Below, one piece after another: positions 18,252 through 28,136 of a DNA stretch of 64,000 nt. Every line of letters begins with the position of its first letter. Position 1 is the first letter of the stretch. The position numbers were made by a program, and so were the translations under genes. Below the pieces are notes generated by a model that saw only the letters and a list, made by a program, of their open reading frames with translations, did no database searches and had not been told where the DNA came from. The DNA is from Paludibacter sp. (GTDB lineage Bacteria; Bacteroidota; Bacteroidia; Bacteroidales; Paludibacteraceae): the NCBI GenBank assembly GCA_028692715.1, contig JAQUWU010000007.1, positions 62,001 through 126,000 on the forward strand, in the 5' to 3' direction.

Positions 18252-20804
18252 TTATTCGTATTTAACCTCCTCAAATGTTATAATAAACTCAACCCTTCTG
18301 TTTAATGCACGTCCGGCTGATGATTTATTTGGAGCAATAGGTAATGTATCACCAAATCCTTTTGATGTCATCCGTTTTTCAGGAACACCTTTACCAATTA
18401 AATAATTTTTAACTGCCAATGCACGTTTTTCAGACAAATCCTGATTCATTTCAGCCTTACCAACATTATCGGTATGACCTCTTACTTCGATTAAATAAGT
18501 TGGATTTTCAATCAAAACTTTTGCGATATCATTTAATATTGGGAACGATTTTGTTCTAATTAAATCCTTTCCTGACTCAAATTGAATACCACGTAATGCT
18601 TTCTGGAACAATGTTCTGATTTCTTTTTTAATTTCAGGACAACCTTTATTTGAAGCTACACCCGGAACTTTAGGACAATTATCAAGATAATCAAAAACAC
18701 CGTCACCATCAGTATCACGTGAGCAACCTTTTTCATCCACCATTCCTCGTGATTCGAGTGGTGTGTCGGGACATTTATCCAAATAATCAGGGACTCCATC
18801 ATCATCTGAATCCATTGTACAACCATTTTTATCGACAAACTTCAATGCTTCAGTTGGAGTATTAGGACATAAATCCATATAATCCAAAACACCATCGCCA
18901 TCCGAATCAAGTGGACAACCATTTTTGTCAACTAAACCTTTTGCTTCTTTTGGGGTATCAGGACATAAATCAAGATAATCAGCAATTCCATCCTTATCAG
19001 TATCCAAAGGACAACCAACAGAATCAACTTTTACATTTTCAGGTGTATCAGGACATTTATCAAGATAATCAACCACACCATCTTTATCAGAATCTTTTAT
19101 ACAACCATTCTCGTCAATAGAACCAAATGCTTCAGAAGGAGTATCGGGACATTGATCTAAATAATCAGGAACACCGTCGCCATCATTATCCACCGGACAA
19201 CCATTCTGATCAATTCTATTGTAAGCTTCAGGTGGAGTTTTAGCACATTTATCCAGATAATCAGGTATTCCGTCACCATCAGTATCAAGTGGACAACCTT
19301 TTTTATCTACAATTACACCAAAGGGTGTTTCAGCACATTTATCCTTACGGTCTACAACTCCATCTTTATCCTTATCTTTTCTGTTACCAAAAACAAGATT
19401 AACACCAAAAGCAAAATTCATTCCTTTTGTATTGTATGGAACTGGGACTTTGAAATTTGATCCTACCATAGGAATATCACCTGAGATAGTATATCCTGCA
19501 TAACTTAGTGGGATATAATCGGCAGAGAAGAAATAATGTATAAATCCTACTCGTAATCCCATACCGGCTCCTAAATTGCTAAATCGTCCATTCATAATAG
19601 AATATGAAAGCGACATATTAAACCAATCGATTGGTCGACCATTTATTGAAGCTGTCAGTTCTTCGTACACAGCTTTATTCTGAAAAGTAGTTCTGGATAA
19701 AAGACCTACGCTCAATTTATCTTCAAAAAATGCATATTCAGCACCAATGTTCAATTTTGGAGTTGTATAACTTGTATACGCATTGCTTGTAACCGAATTA
19801 TTTAAAGAATCCTTTAGACCTGTCAACAATGAATCGGTTATATAATTGAAATCCAGATTGCTATTAATATTTAAACTATCAATTCCATTAAACTTATAAT
19901 CAACATCATATCCAATATTCTTTACATTTGCATTCCATCTTATTAAGCCTAAATCAGTTATTGCAGCCGATAAACTTAGATTATTTATTGGTTTATAAGT
20001 TACACCTAAATCAATTCCACCACCCATTCCTGCAGGTTTCACAAAATCCATAGGATCTGACGGAATTATTGGATCAAATGTTTGAATAGAAGTTCCATTC
20101 AAATCAGCAGGTCCTGAGTAATTAGCACTTCCGCTTCCTTTTAATGTCCACTCTTCAATGCCTGCATTTAATGCTAAACTATTATTAGACATTGAGACAT
20201 TAGCATTGCCATATAGAAATTTCAATTTTGCACCAACTGACAATCTATCATTTATTATTTTTGAATATCCTAATGCAGCCTCTGTATAAGCAGTTGCATT
20301 TACACCAAGAGTTGTTAAGTCGTACTCATTATTGTACATTTCAGGCGTACCATTCAACAAAAGGTTCATAAATCCTTTTGGAATTCCAATACTAACTTCA
20401 GTTTTCTGAGTTAATGAAAAACTCCAATAAGCATTATGCGTTCTGAAACCAAAATCGAGTAAATTAATTTGAAATTCTCCACCAATTAATGTAGTAGGTT
20501 TGAATGCACTATAAAATTTATCTATCGAAGTTGATGGATGCAAAAATGATATAGTTTGACCATTTTGGTTGTAAACAAAATCTTTAAGTGCCACCGAATT
20601 ATTTCCGAAATTATATTGAGTAAAACCTAATACCGGTATTCCAAAATAGAAATTACTTAATGGTTGAAATGCCGGATTCAAATAATTGCGAACCGGGACA
20701 TTTTCCATAAAATACATGGTATTAACCTGCTGTGAATTTAAATTAATTGCAAATAAACAGAAACTAATGAAAATCACCATTTTATATCTAATATTCTTTT
20801 TCAT
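18252..20804 (-). CDS. DUF5723 outer-membrane protein with eight thrombospondin type-3 repeats and a C-terminal OmpA domain
   Basis: 850 aa. A signal peptide (residues 1-25, ending NLNSQQ) precedes a predicted beta-barrel of the DUF5723 type (~26-475; start QVNTMYFMENVPVRNYLNPA). Next come eight Ca2+-binding type-3 repeats (~480-735), each of the form DxDxDGxxDxxDxC followed by TP and a Gly-Cys. The OmpA/MotB-like peptidoglycan-binding domain (~745-850) contains IEVRGHTDNVGKAEMN, then LSEKRALAVKNYL and NRRVEFII. It should anchor a surface barrel to the cell wall through a stiff Ca2+ linker. It starts 12 bases after the upstream lipoprotein gene (20817), so the two are co-transcribed. A paralogue lies at 23908. 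The molecular function is unknown. Confidence 0.85.
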   Translation of the reverse strand: MKKNIRYKMVIFISFCLFAINLNSQQVNTMYFMENVPVRNYLNPAFQPLSNFYFGIPVLGFTQYNFGNNSVALKDFVYNQNGQTISFLHPSTSIDKFYSAFKPTTLIGGEFQINLLDFGFRTHNAYWSFSLTQKTEVSIGIPKGFMNLLLNGTPEMYNNEYDLTTLGVNATAYTEAALGYSKIINDRLSVGAKLKFLYGNANVSMSNNSLALNAGIEEWTLKGSGSANYSGPADLNGTSIQTFDPIIPSDPMDFVKPAGMGGGIDLGVTYKPINNLSLSAAITDLGLIRWNANVKNIGYDVDYKFNGIDSLNINSNLDFNYITDSLLTGLKDSLNNSVTSNAYTSYTTPKLNIGAEYAFFEDKLSVGLLSRTTFQNKAVYEELTASINGRPIDWFNMSLSYSIMNGRFSNLGAGMGLRVGFIHYFFSADYIPLSYAGYTISGDIPMVGSNFKVPVPYNTKGMNFAFGVNLVFGNRKDKDKDGVVDRKDKCAETPFGVIVDKKGCPLDTDGDGIPDYLDKCAKTPPEAYNRIDQNGCPVDNDGDGVPDYLDQCPDTPSEAFGSIDENGCIKDSDKDGVVDYLDKCPDTPENVKVDSVGCPLDTDKDGIADYLDLCPDTPKEAKGLVDKNGCPLDSDGDGVLDYMDLCPNTPTEALKFVDKNGCTMDSDDDGVPDYLDKCPDTPLESRGMVDEKGCSRDTDGDGVFDYLDNCPKVPGVASNKGCPEIKKEIRTLFQKALRGIQFESGKDLIRTKSFPILNDIAKVLIENPTYLIEVRGHTDNVGKAEMNQDLSEKRALAVKNYLIGKGVPEKRMTSKGFGDTLPIAPNKSSAGRALNRRVEFIITFEEVKYE

Positions 20805-20816
20805 ATTTCAGTTTTT

Positions 20817-22502
20817 TTAATTATTTGAACCTAAAGTAGTACTATAACTTCCATTAACAAAAGCGCCTAATTTTACTTTTATATAATTATTCTTCGTAAT
20901 CTGAATCGGGAATTTTTTAGTAACTCCGTTTTCAACTTTACTATTTCCTTCAAAAACAAGAGAATAAATCATACTTTTCGCATCTTTAATTTCATTAGCC
21001 TGTTCTTTTGTCAGGTCAATATTAATTGGTGAAACTGTTTCTGCTGTAACAATTCCTGAATCATCTACTTCTCCAGAATTGATTACATAAGTTGAGCTAT
21101 TCAGTGAAGAAGATATCACATTATTGTTTACATCCAAAAATTTCATTGAAAGTGTAGCTTTTACCGGAAGTGCATTTGTTACCTTCAATACAAGGATTGC
21201 ATTTTCTACATATTCGAATGGTATATCAAGATTAGGTATTGTATCAGTTAAAGTGTAGTTACTGCCCGATTTAAAATAGAATGGAACTACTACTTTGACA
21301 TTTGCTTTTACACTCATACCTGGAGTTATATATGATGCTGTACTCGAAGCATCATTTAGCGCATCATTTGTTGTGAGTGAAAATTTATATTCTAATGTAT
21401 CTAAAGTTCTATCAAAAAGTTGATCCAAAGTACCATAATTTCTATCAAGAGTATGTAATTTTTTGGTCGTAAATAATCCCGGGGTTTCAGGTTTTACATC
21501 AATAACTTCTGTTGTTGACTGACTTCCGTAAAATAATCCCTGTTTTTCAACTGAATGATCTTTTGAAAATGCTTTTATAGATTCTATGTTAAATTGCATG
21601 TAGGTTCCAATATTATGTGTCAAACTTATCGTTGCCTTTGGATTGGCAAAAGATAATCCATCAGGAATTTCCGACAACATATCAAGAGGCAATTTTATAG
21701 TTGTTGGAACAGAAGAGGTTAGCTGAAACTTTCCATATGCCACAATGTTTTCTATTTCACTTATTTCCACACTTAAATTAAGGGTTGCAGAAGCCCCAAC
21801 TGTTATCTCCCTATTCCCTGAAAATAATTGAACAGAAATGGGTGTACCTGTTAAACCATATGTATCCATGTAAAAATTATTAATTGTAACATTTGAGAGT
21901 TGATCAAAATTTGTTATAGGAACTTCAATCGGATCAATTGGTGTTGGAGTAATTGTATTGGATTTAAACATTTTCGGAAAAGTTAATACAATCCTTAAAT
22001 CTGATGGTGATATAGGTGTCGTAGTTCCGTAAACAAACAAATTACTTCTACTAATATTTATTCCAAACGTAAATTTTGTTATCTCAATTTTATCTACCCT
22101 TCGAGTCGTTGAATTTGGATCAAGACCTAAATTTACACTCGTAACAGTACCCTCAATTGGGATTTTCGAATTTGCAGGTACTTGAGGAATTGGAGCAATT
22201 GTAAAGGGCAAATCTGTTGTTACAGGATTTTCCAATATATTAATATTTAAAAATTGATACTCACTATTTATTTCTGTTACAAAATTAATTGTATCCTCAT
22301 CAATGCTTATTTGATCCTTCAAATCGAGTTGATTTAAAATATCATTAATACCGATACTCCCTTCACCGAGAGGAAGAACCAACGACTCATTAATTTGTAC
22401 ATCTTTGGATATATTTGACAAATCAACGTCATTACATGACATTAAAATGAAACAAAAAATTCCAATTGCACCTTTACAAAACAGGATATTTTTTTTTGTC
22501 AT
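20817..22502 (-). CDS. Large lipoprotein paired with a DUF5723-OmpA protein, copy B
   Basis: 561 aa, function not recognised. An N-terminal lipoprotein signal has lipobox LMSC (Cys ~23), followed by NDVDLSNISKDVQINES. The rest is beta-rich with many Thr/Ser/Asn residues and no membrane helix, suggesting a surface or periplasmic beta-sandwich array. It is clearly paralogous to the product of 26351-28075: both have D(V/F)D...SxDVxI(N/D)ESLV(L/F)P near the mature N terminus and a VKLG(A/L)F motif near the C terminus. The same gene order (lipoprotein, then DUF5723-OmpA) recurs there. A partner or substrate of the barrel is the simplest inference. Confidence 0.8.
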   Translation of the reverse strand: MTKKNILFCKGAIGIFCFILMSCNDVDLSNISKDVQINESLVLPLGEGSIGINDILNQLDLKDQISIDEDTINFVTEINSEYQFLNINILENPVTTDLPFTIAPIPQVPANSKIPIEGTVTSVNLGLDPNSTTRRVDKIEITKFTFGINISRSNLFVYGTTTPISPSDLRIVLTFPKMFKSNTITPTPIDPIEVPITNFDQLSNVTINNFYMDTYGLTGTPISVQLFSGNREITVGASATLNLSVEISEIENIVAYGKFQLTSSVPTTIKLPLDMLSEIPDGLSFANPKATISLTHNIGTYMQFNIESIKAFSKDHSVEKQGLFYGSQSTTEVIDVKPETPGLFTTKKLHTLDRNYGTLDQLFDRTLDTLEYKFSLTTNDALNDASSTASYITPGMSVKANVKVVVPFYFKSGSNYTLTDTIPNLDIPFEYVENAILVLKVTNALPVKATLSMKFLDVNNNVISSSLNSSTYVINSGEVDDSGIVTAETVSPINIDLTKEQANEIKDAKSMIYSLVFEGNSKVENGVTKKFPIQITKNNYIKVKLGAFVNGSYSTTLGSNN

Positions 22503-22619
22503 AATGTAAATTTTTAACGGTTATAGTTATTTATTAAATTTAAATTTTTCCTATTTTACAACCTAATGTGAAAACTTAAGACAAGAACATTTTATTTCAA
22601 ATACAGAAACAATATTTTA

Positions 22620-22627
22620 CAAAGATA
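22620..22627 (-). promoter_or_regulatory. Likely -7 box of the lipoprotein / DUF5723-OmpA operon, copy B
   Basis: Reads TATCTTTG on the minus strand, 117 bases before the start codon at 22502. A perfect match to TAnnTTTG. Confidence 0.55.
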
Positions 22628-22791
22628 ATATCTTTTGACACATAATTTTAAAACGGTACAATTATTTTCACAAAAACAAATTCTGTAAATTTATATTTCT
22701 ATATTTCAGGAACTTACAAATTTAGCAGAAAAAAAAAGTGAAGTAAAACAAAAACTAAACATATAATTTTGTTAGTATAAAAAAATATCTC

Positions 22792-23046
22792 TCACAGCTT
22801 TGAATTAAAAGATTCAGCCGAAGCGGTTGCTATTTTGCGATCCAAAAAGCATGAGACAATTCTAGAAATATCATGCTTGTAGCTTAGATCAACCCATTCA
22901 AGCGACGAGTAAGTCGCTTGACACTTGGGTTTATATAAAGTGATGGATGCGGGTTTTAAACTGCTTAGACTGTTATTAGCATTCTGTATAGTTTGGCAGA
23001 TTTCATTTTCAGTATAATATTGAATTAAGTAGTTTCCAATAATCAA
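22792..23046 (-). pseudogene. Transposase C-terminal remnant, ISL3/IS204-like
   Basis: An 84-aa frame whose end, SCFLDRKIATASAESFNSKL, resembles the xxNATSESFNxKIK motif at the end of the DDE catalytic domain in ISL3-type transposases of Bacteroidota. The upstream residues (WVDLSYKHDISRIVSCF) also fit. The DDE core, the rest of the protein and any terminal repeats are missing, and the frame stops directly after the motif. It lies exactly between the two duplicated envelope gene pairs. The match is by motif memory only. Confidence 0.5.
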
Positions 23047-23249
23047 TGATCAGTTTTACCACAGTAGAATCCAGTCACAGTCAGGACAAGCACAAAGAAA
23101 AAGATAAAGCAAAGAGATTTATGGCACTTTTTCGACAATAAAAAATTAGGTGGTAATCTTCCTACATTCTCAGTTAAATCTTTTTTCTAAATTTCGCAAC
23201 TATTTTTTCAATATTCCTTTATTCAATTAACAGTTAATTCATTAGAAAA

Positions 23250-23822
23250 TTAAAATCCTATAGTTACAACATATGAAGTCTTTAGTACTAAATCAACCGT
23301 TGTTAAAGTCAATACTTTATCATTCACTAGAATAATTTTTACTGATTCTGAAGGACTTAAATTATCATAAATCTCTGAATTTGTAATTAAAAAAGCTACC
23401 TCTTTGCCACCACTTGCAATATCTGCGACACTTGATGCCTCCCCTACAAGATTTTTGTCCAATGCTGTTTCACCAACATACATTTTTAAATTTGCAAGTT
23501 CACTTACATCAAAGTTATTATTCGTTCTAATTGTAGCGGTTTTAAGTTTTAATTTTTTAATAATATTAAGATTGAAACCAGTAGAATCTTTTACAACTTC
23601 CGTTACATTCAAATCAATTTCTTTATTAAATATTTCAACAGTAGTATCACTTCCTACTTTATGTAGTCCTGCAATAGCCGAAGGACTTGTCACAGTAAAT
23701 ATCTGATCAGGAGCATCAAAGGTAATATCTTGTGAAAGTGATTCCAATAAATCACAAGAACTTAAAATTAGCAAGGGTAACACGAGCACAAACCAAAATT
23801 TTCTTATAGTTATCATAAACAA
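23250..23822 (-). CDS. Small lipoprotein in the DUF5723 cluster
   Basis: 190 aa, function not recognised. The N-terminal lipoprotein signal is FVLVLPLLILSSC, with lipobox LSSC at Cys ~23. The mature part is Asp/Thr/Val-rich, predicted beta, with short motifs NNNFDVSELANLKMYVGE and FLITNSEIYD. The start may be the Met at codon 1 or codon 3 (MITIRKFWF); codon 3 gives a more usual signal peptide. It follows the DUF5723-OmpA gene of copy A by 85 bases in the same direction and may be the end of that operon. No paralogue accompanies copy B. Confidence 0.75.
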   Translation of the reverse strand: MFMITIRKFWFVLVLPLLILSSCDLLESLSQDITFDAPDQIFTVTSPSAIAGLHKVGSDTTVEIFNKEIDLNVTEVVKDSTGFNLNIIKKLKLKTATIRTNNNFDVSELANLKMYVGETALDKNLVGEASSVADIASGGKEVAFLITNSEIYDNLSPSESVKIILVNDKVLTLTTVDLVLKTSYVVTIGF

Positions 23823-23907
23823 TTATTTTTACTGCGAATTCTTGCTATAACAAGAAAGAGTCATGCAATTAATAATAAAACCAAATCAATTTAACTATTC
23901 TACAAAT

Positions 23908-26340
23908 TTATTCAAACGTAATTTCTTCATATGAAACAATAAACTCTACTCTTCTATTCATTCCTCTACCAACAGCCGTTGTATTATCAGTAACAGGGAA
24001 TTTTTCTCCATAGCCATTTGCATTTAATCTTCCACTATCAACTCCTTTTGAAATAAAGTATTTCATAACAGCTTGAGCACGTTTTTTCGATAATAATAAA
24101 TTTGACTCCGGTCTACCAACATTATCAGTATAACCTCTTATTTCAATGATATAGGTTGGATTAGCAACTAGAACTCCAGCAATCTGATTTAAAATTTTAT
24201 ACGAACCCGGAACAATTCTATCACTTCCCGAGTCGAACCAAATACCTTGTAATGCCTTTTGGAACAATGACTTAAGAATTCGTTGTATTTTTTCTCTTTC
24301 GACAAGTGTCTGAACCGGTTTTTCTACAAGGTTTCCAACAGGTTTCCCAATAACTTCTTCGCAACCATTATTTGCAATTACTCCCTTTACATCTGGACAT
24401 AAATCAAGATAATCCGGAACACCATCTCCATCCGAATCTTTCGGACATCCATTTTCATCAACCATACCTTTAGCTTTCAAAGCTGTATCAGGACATTTAT
24501 CAACAGTGTCGTAAATTCCATCTTTATCAGAGTCCAGTGGACAACCAACAGAGTCAACTTCAACTCCCAGAGGTGTATCAGGACATTTGTCCAACCAATC
24601 GGGTTTTCCATCTTTATCTGAATCATTTTCGCACCCATTTGCATCAACATATCCTTTTGCACTTTCAGGAGATTGCGGACACTTATCTAAATAATCCGGT
24701 ACACCATCTTTATCTGTATCCAAAGGACAACCAAACTCGTCTACTTGCTTGGATGCTTCAGGTGGTGTTTTAGCACATTTATCCAAATAATCGGGGACAC
24801 CATCTCCATCAGTATCAACAGGACATCCATCTTTATTAACCTTAACATTCTTTGGAGTACCCGGACACAAGTCCCTTTTATCATCTACACCATCTTTGTC
24901 GGCGTCTTTTCTGTTACCCAAGACAAGATTTAAACCCAATGCAAAATTAAATCCCTTTGTATTTGAAGGAATTAATGCAGAATAAGTTGGAAGACTTGAA
25001 CTTATTTTATTTAATGGAAGGGGAATATAGTTTAATGGAATATAATCGGCCGTTAAAAACCAGTTTAAAAATCCTGCTCGAAGTCCGATCCCTGCTCCTA
25101 TATTACTCATTCGTCCATTGATAACAGAATAGGAGGCAGACAAGTTGAACCAATTCACCGGACGTCCATTGATTGAAGCAGTTAATTCTTCAAATAATTT
25201 ATTTGACTCCAATAAAGTTCTGGATAATAAACCCAAACTTAATTTATTCTGGAAAAAACCATATTCAACACCAACATTTAATTTTGGGGAAAGACAAGTA
25301 CTATATAATTTTGCAGACGATTCTATGCTATCACTGTATGAATTTTGAAGATCATTTAATAATGAACTTGCATAATCATCAATATTTAAAGTAGAATTTA
25401 AACCTAAAGAATCAATTCCGGTATATTTAAAATCGACATTATATCCTAATTTTTTTAAATTTTTATTCCAGCTTATCATTCCCAAATCAACTACAGCTAA
25501 AGAAAAATTGAGGTTTTCAACAGGTTGAAATGTAGCTCCGACATCAATTCCTACTCCATATCCCGATGGTTTCAGATAATCGATAATAGATGTAGGGAAA
25601 ATAGGATTTAATGTTTGAATACCATTTCCATTTAAATCTATCGGCGATGAGTATTTAATGGTACCGTTCCCTTTTAATACCCACTCATCAGTATTGGCAT
25701 CGAAATTTAGATTTTCATTAATTAATGAAATATTAGCGGTCCCCATTAATATTTTTAACTTTCCACCAACCGACCATTTATTATTCAATTTGATGGAATA
25801 GCCTAACCCCGCTTCGGTAAAAGCCGTTGCATTCAGTGATAATGAACTAAAATCGAAGGAATTCTGATTTAGTTCAGGAGTTCCAAAAAGCATAAATTTA
25901 AAGATGTCTGATGGAATAGAAGTTCTAGTTGTAAACCTCTCATTAACAGACAAACTCCAGTAAGCTCTTCCTGTTCTAAATCCGAAATCGAGTAAATTTA
26001 CTTGAAAATCGGTATTGGAATTAAATGAATTATTTATTGCGTTCAAAAAAAGCAGTTTATCTCCGTTCGGGTGAAGAAAGGTTATAGGATTACCAACAGC
26101 ATCTTTATAAATAACATCATTTAGAACAAAAGAATTATTACTTAAACTGAATTGGGTTAAACCTAAAACAGGTAACCCTAAATAAAAATCATTTAATGGT
26201 TGAAAAGCCGGATTCAATGAATTTCTGACCGGAACATTTTCCATAAAGTACAGAGTGTTTACTTGCTGCGAATAGCTATAAATTGATGTCAAAAACATCA
26301 AAACAAACAAAACTAATGTATATCGTTTTTTACTTTTCAA
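23908..26340 (-). CDS. DUF5723 outer-membrane protein with six thrombospondin type-3 repeats and an OmpA domain
   Basis: 810 aa, paralogue of the protein at 18252. A signal peptide (residues ~1-24, ending SYSQQ) precedes a DUF5723 barrel starting QVNTLYFMENVPVRNSLNPA (~26-470). Six type-3 Ca2+ repeats follow (for example DTDGDGVPDYLDKC), then a Pro/Val/Glu linker (NLVEKPVQTLVEREK), and an OmpA domain with IEIRGYTDNVGRPESN and NRRVEFIV. It has two repeats fewer than its paralogue plus an extra linker before the OmpA domain. It starts 10 bases after the stop of the lipoprotein gene at 26351, so the two are co-transcribed. Confidence 0.85.
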   Translation of the reverse strand: MKSKKRYTLVLFVLMFLTSIYSYSQQVNTLYFMENVPVRNSLNPAFQPLNDFYLGLPVLGLTQFSLSNNSFVLNDVIYKDAVGNPITFLHPNGDKLLFLNAINNSFNSNTDFQVNLLDFGFRTGRAYWSLSVNERFTTRTSIPSDIFKFMLFGTPELNQNSFDFSSLSLNATAFTEAGLGYSIKLNNKWSVGGKLKILMGTANISLINENLNFDANTDEWVLKGNGTIKYSSPIDLNGNGIQTLNPIFPTSIIDYLKPSGYGVGIDVGATFQPVENLNFSLAVVDLGMISWNKNLKKLGYNVDFKYTGIDSLGLNSTLNIDDYASSLLNDLQNSYSDSIESSAKLYSTCLSPKLNVGVEYGFFQNKLSLGLLSRTLLESNKLFEELTASINGRPVNWFNLSASYSVINGRMSNIGAGIGLRAGFLNWFLTADYIPLNYIPLPLNKISSSLPTYSALIPSNTKGFNFALGLNLVLGNRKDADKDGVDDKRDLCPGTPKNVKVNKDGCPVDTDGDGVPDYLDKCAKTPPEASKQVDEFGCPLDTDKDGVPDYLDKCPQSPESAKGYVDANGCENDSDKDGKPDWLDKCPDTPLGVEVDSVGCPLDSDKDGIYDTVDKCPDTALKAKGMVDENGCPKDSDGDGVPDYLDLCPDVKGVIANNGCEEVIGKPVGNLVEKPVQTLVEREKIQRILKSLFQKALQGIWFDSGSDRIVPGSYKILNQIAGVLVANPTYIIEIRGYTDNVGRPESNLLLSKKRAQAVMKYFISKGVDSGRLNANGYGEKFPVTDNTTAVGRGMNRRVEFIVSYEEITFE

Positions 26341-26350
26341 AATAAATCAA

Positions 26351-28075
26351 TTAATTATTAAGAATATCAACAACAGTATTCCCTTTTATAAATAAACCCA
26401 ATTTTACATCAAAATTATTCTTAGTAGTCAAACTTATAGGATAAGAAGTCATTGTACCAAGAATATCCTTTTTATCACCAGTCAGATAGAGCGAAAAAAC
26501 AATAAACTTTGTTTGTTTTAGAGCATCAATCTGCGGTTTATTTAAAATTATTTTAATGTATTGCGGAACAACCTCAGAAACAAATCCATCGTCATTTACA
26601 TTTGCTGAAGTAATAATATACTGACTTGTCAAATTTCCAGACTCTGAATCATCCGAAACGCTGTTTATTGAACCTCCAAAAGCAGATATTGTATCATTTG
26701 CTAAATTTGATTTCCAAAATGTCATTCGATATTTAGCTCTTAACGGAAATCCATTTTTAAGTTTCAATACAAGAATTGCTGAATCAACTGCATCCAACAT
26801 CTTTCCTACATCAATATCTTTAATTGTATCGGTAAGGGTAAAGTAACTATCTTCTTTAAATTGTAACGGAATAGTTACTTTCAGTTTTAATTTAGTTTTA
26901 TTGTCAACAGAAATAAAACTTGAAGTCCGGGAAGCTATTGCCGACATCGCTACATCCCACTTCAACATATTGGGATAAGGCTTTTTATCAAATACTTTAT
27001 CAAATTCGCCATTTACATTATTAAACTCATCGAATTTTTTTGTAACCCAGTCTCCATACAATTGAGGTCCTATAAATGTATCGGAAAATGAGGTACTACT
27101 TGTTCCAGTGGCAGGATTAATGAAAACTGCTTCGAATTCATTTGCTGGAGTTCCCGAATTAAATGATTTTAAATGGTTTACGTCAAGTTTTAAGTCAATT
27201 CCTACATTTGAAGTCACCGAAAAATCCAACTTTGGATTGGAAAGTTGAATGAATGAATTTGGAATAAAACTATCCAAATTAACTTTTGTATCGTATGTAT
27301 AACTGTCAGTAAGATCCACATTAAACTTACCATAAACTCTAGATAAATCAACATCCACAAAATCCATTCTTACTTTAACATACGAATCGGGAGTAATATT
27401 AATGGGTGAACTCTGAGTTTTTAAATAAACTTTAATATCTAAGGGTATTAACGACGATTTATTTAACGATATTTTAAATCCCTGTACAGTTTTATAACTG
27501 GGAACTCCATACTCTAAGTCTTGAAACAATAAATTAGTTTGAGTGTAAAATTTCATAACATCATCGCTAAATAAAAATTCAACTGATAAATCAGATGGAG
27601 AGATATTTTGTAAATCAGGTGATACTTCTACAATTATTTTCAATTTGGCTGAATTAATGATAACGCTGTCAACATACTCTTTGCTAATATTTTCATTTAC
27701 CGTCATTTCGATATCAGCATTAAAAGAAAAGGGATTAAGGGGATAAAAAGCAGGGATAGATAACGGTTCAGCGGATAAGTATAATAATTTCTGGAAAGGT
27801 TTAATTGTATCCGCTTGCTCAAGTTTGTCATAGCTTAAAACAAGCTTAAAAGAATCGACATAACTAATTTGTGAATTTGTGGTATCTAAATAGTCTGGCA
27901 AACCAAGTTTTTTCAATAAATCTTGTACCGAAACAGTACCCTCAGCAACAGGGAAAACAAGGGATTCATCAATTAATACATCGGTTGATACATCAAAAAA
28001 ATCAAAATCGCTAACACAAGATGTTACAAAAAATACTAGAAAAAATATAATATATAAAATAAATGATTTCTTCAT
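26351..28075 (-). CDS. Large lipoprotein paired with a DUF5723-OmpA protein, copy A
   Basis: 574 aa, paralogue of the product of 20817-22502; function not recognised. The lipoprotein signal ends FFVTSC (Cys ~20). The mature part begins VSDFDFFDVSTDVLIDES and ends with KLGLFIKGNTVVDILNN. It is beta-rich with no membrane helix. The frame is immediately followed by its DUF5723-OmpA partner. Both large lipoproteins share a domain order but differ in most residues, suggesting an old duplication. Confidence 0.8.
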   Translation of the reverse strand: MKKSFILYIIFFLVFFVTSCVSDFDFFDVSTDVLIDESLVFPVAEGTVSVQDLLKKLGLPDYLDTTNSQISYVDSFKLVLSYDKLEQADTIKPFQKLLYLSAEPLSIPAFYPLNPFSFNADIEMTVNENISKEYVDSVIINSAKLKIIVEVSPDLQNISPSDLSVEFLFSDDVMKFYTQTNLLFQDLEYGVPSYKTVQGFKISLNKSSLIPLDIKVYLKTQSSPINITPDSYVKVRMDFVDVDLSRVYGKFNVDLTDSYTYDTKVNLDSFIPNSFIQLSNPKLDFSVTSNVGIDLKLDVNHLKSFNSGTPANEFEAVFINPATGTSSTSFSDTFIGPQLYGDWVTKKFDEFNNVNGEFDKVFDKKPYPNMLKWDVAMSAIASRTSSFISVDNKTKLKLKVTIPLQFKEDSYFTLTDTIKDIDVGKMLDAVDSAILVLKLKNGFPLRAKYRMTFWKSNLANDTISAFGGSINSVSDDSESGNLTSQYIITSANVNDDGFVSEVVPQYIKIILNKPQIDALKQTKFIVFSLYLTGDKKDILGTMTSYPISLTTKNNFDVKLGLFIKGNTVVDILNN

Positions 28076-28128
28076 ACTTAAATTAATATTAATCTGTTAA
28101 ATCAAAATGCATAATAGAAACATGATTG

Positions 28129-28136
28129 CAAAATTA
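28129..28136 (-). promoter_or_regulatory. Possible -7 box of lipoprotein / DUF5723-OmpA operon, copy A
   Basis: Reads TAATTTTG on the minus strand, 53 bases before the start codon at 28075; fits TAnnTTTG. No clear -33. Confidence 0.45.

Larger units (their letters stand above)
22503..23249. other. Gap between the two envelope gene pairs, with decayed mobile DNA
   Basis: 747 bases. The left part holds the likely promoter of the lipoprotein gene. The middle holds a transposase-like fragment (22792-23046, minus). At about 23050-23142 an open plus-strand stretch reads TTVESSHSQDKHKEKDK, then AKRFMALFRQ-stop, which has no recognisable start. No intact gene is seen. Confidence 0.6.

Noticed and set aside
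18911-19120. Plus-strand Asp/Gln/His-rich frame within the TSP3 repeats
   Set aside because: It is the antisense reading of the repetitive Ca2+-binding region; periodicity comes from the real gene on the other strand.
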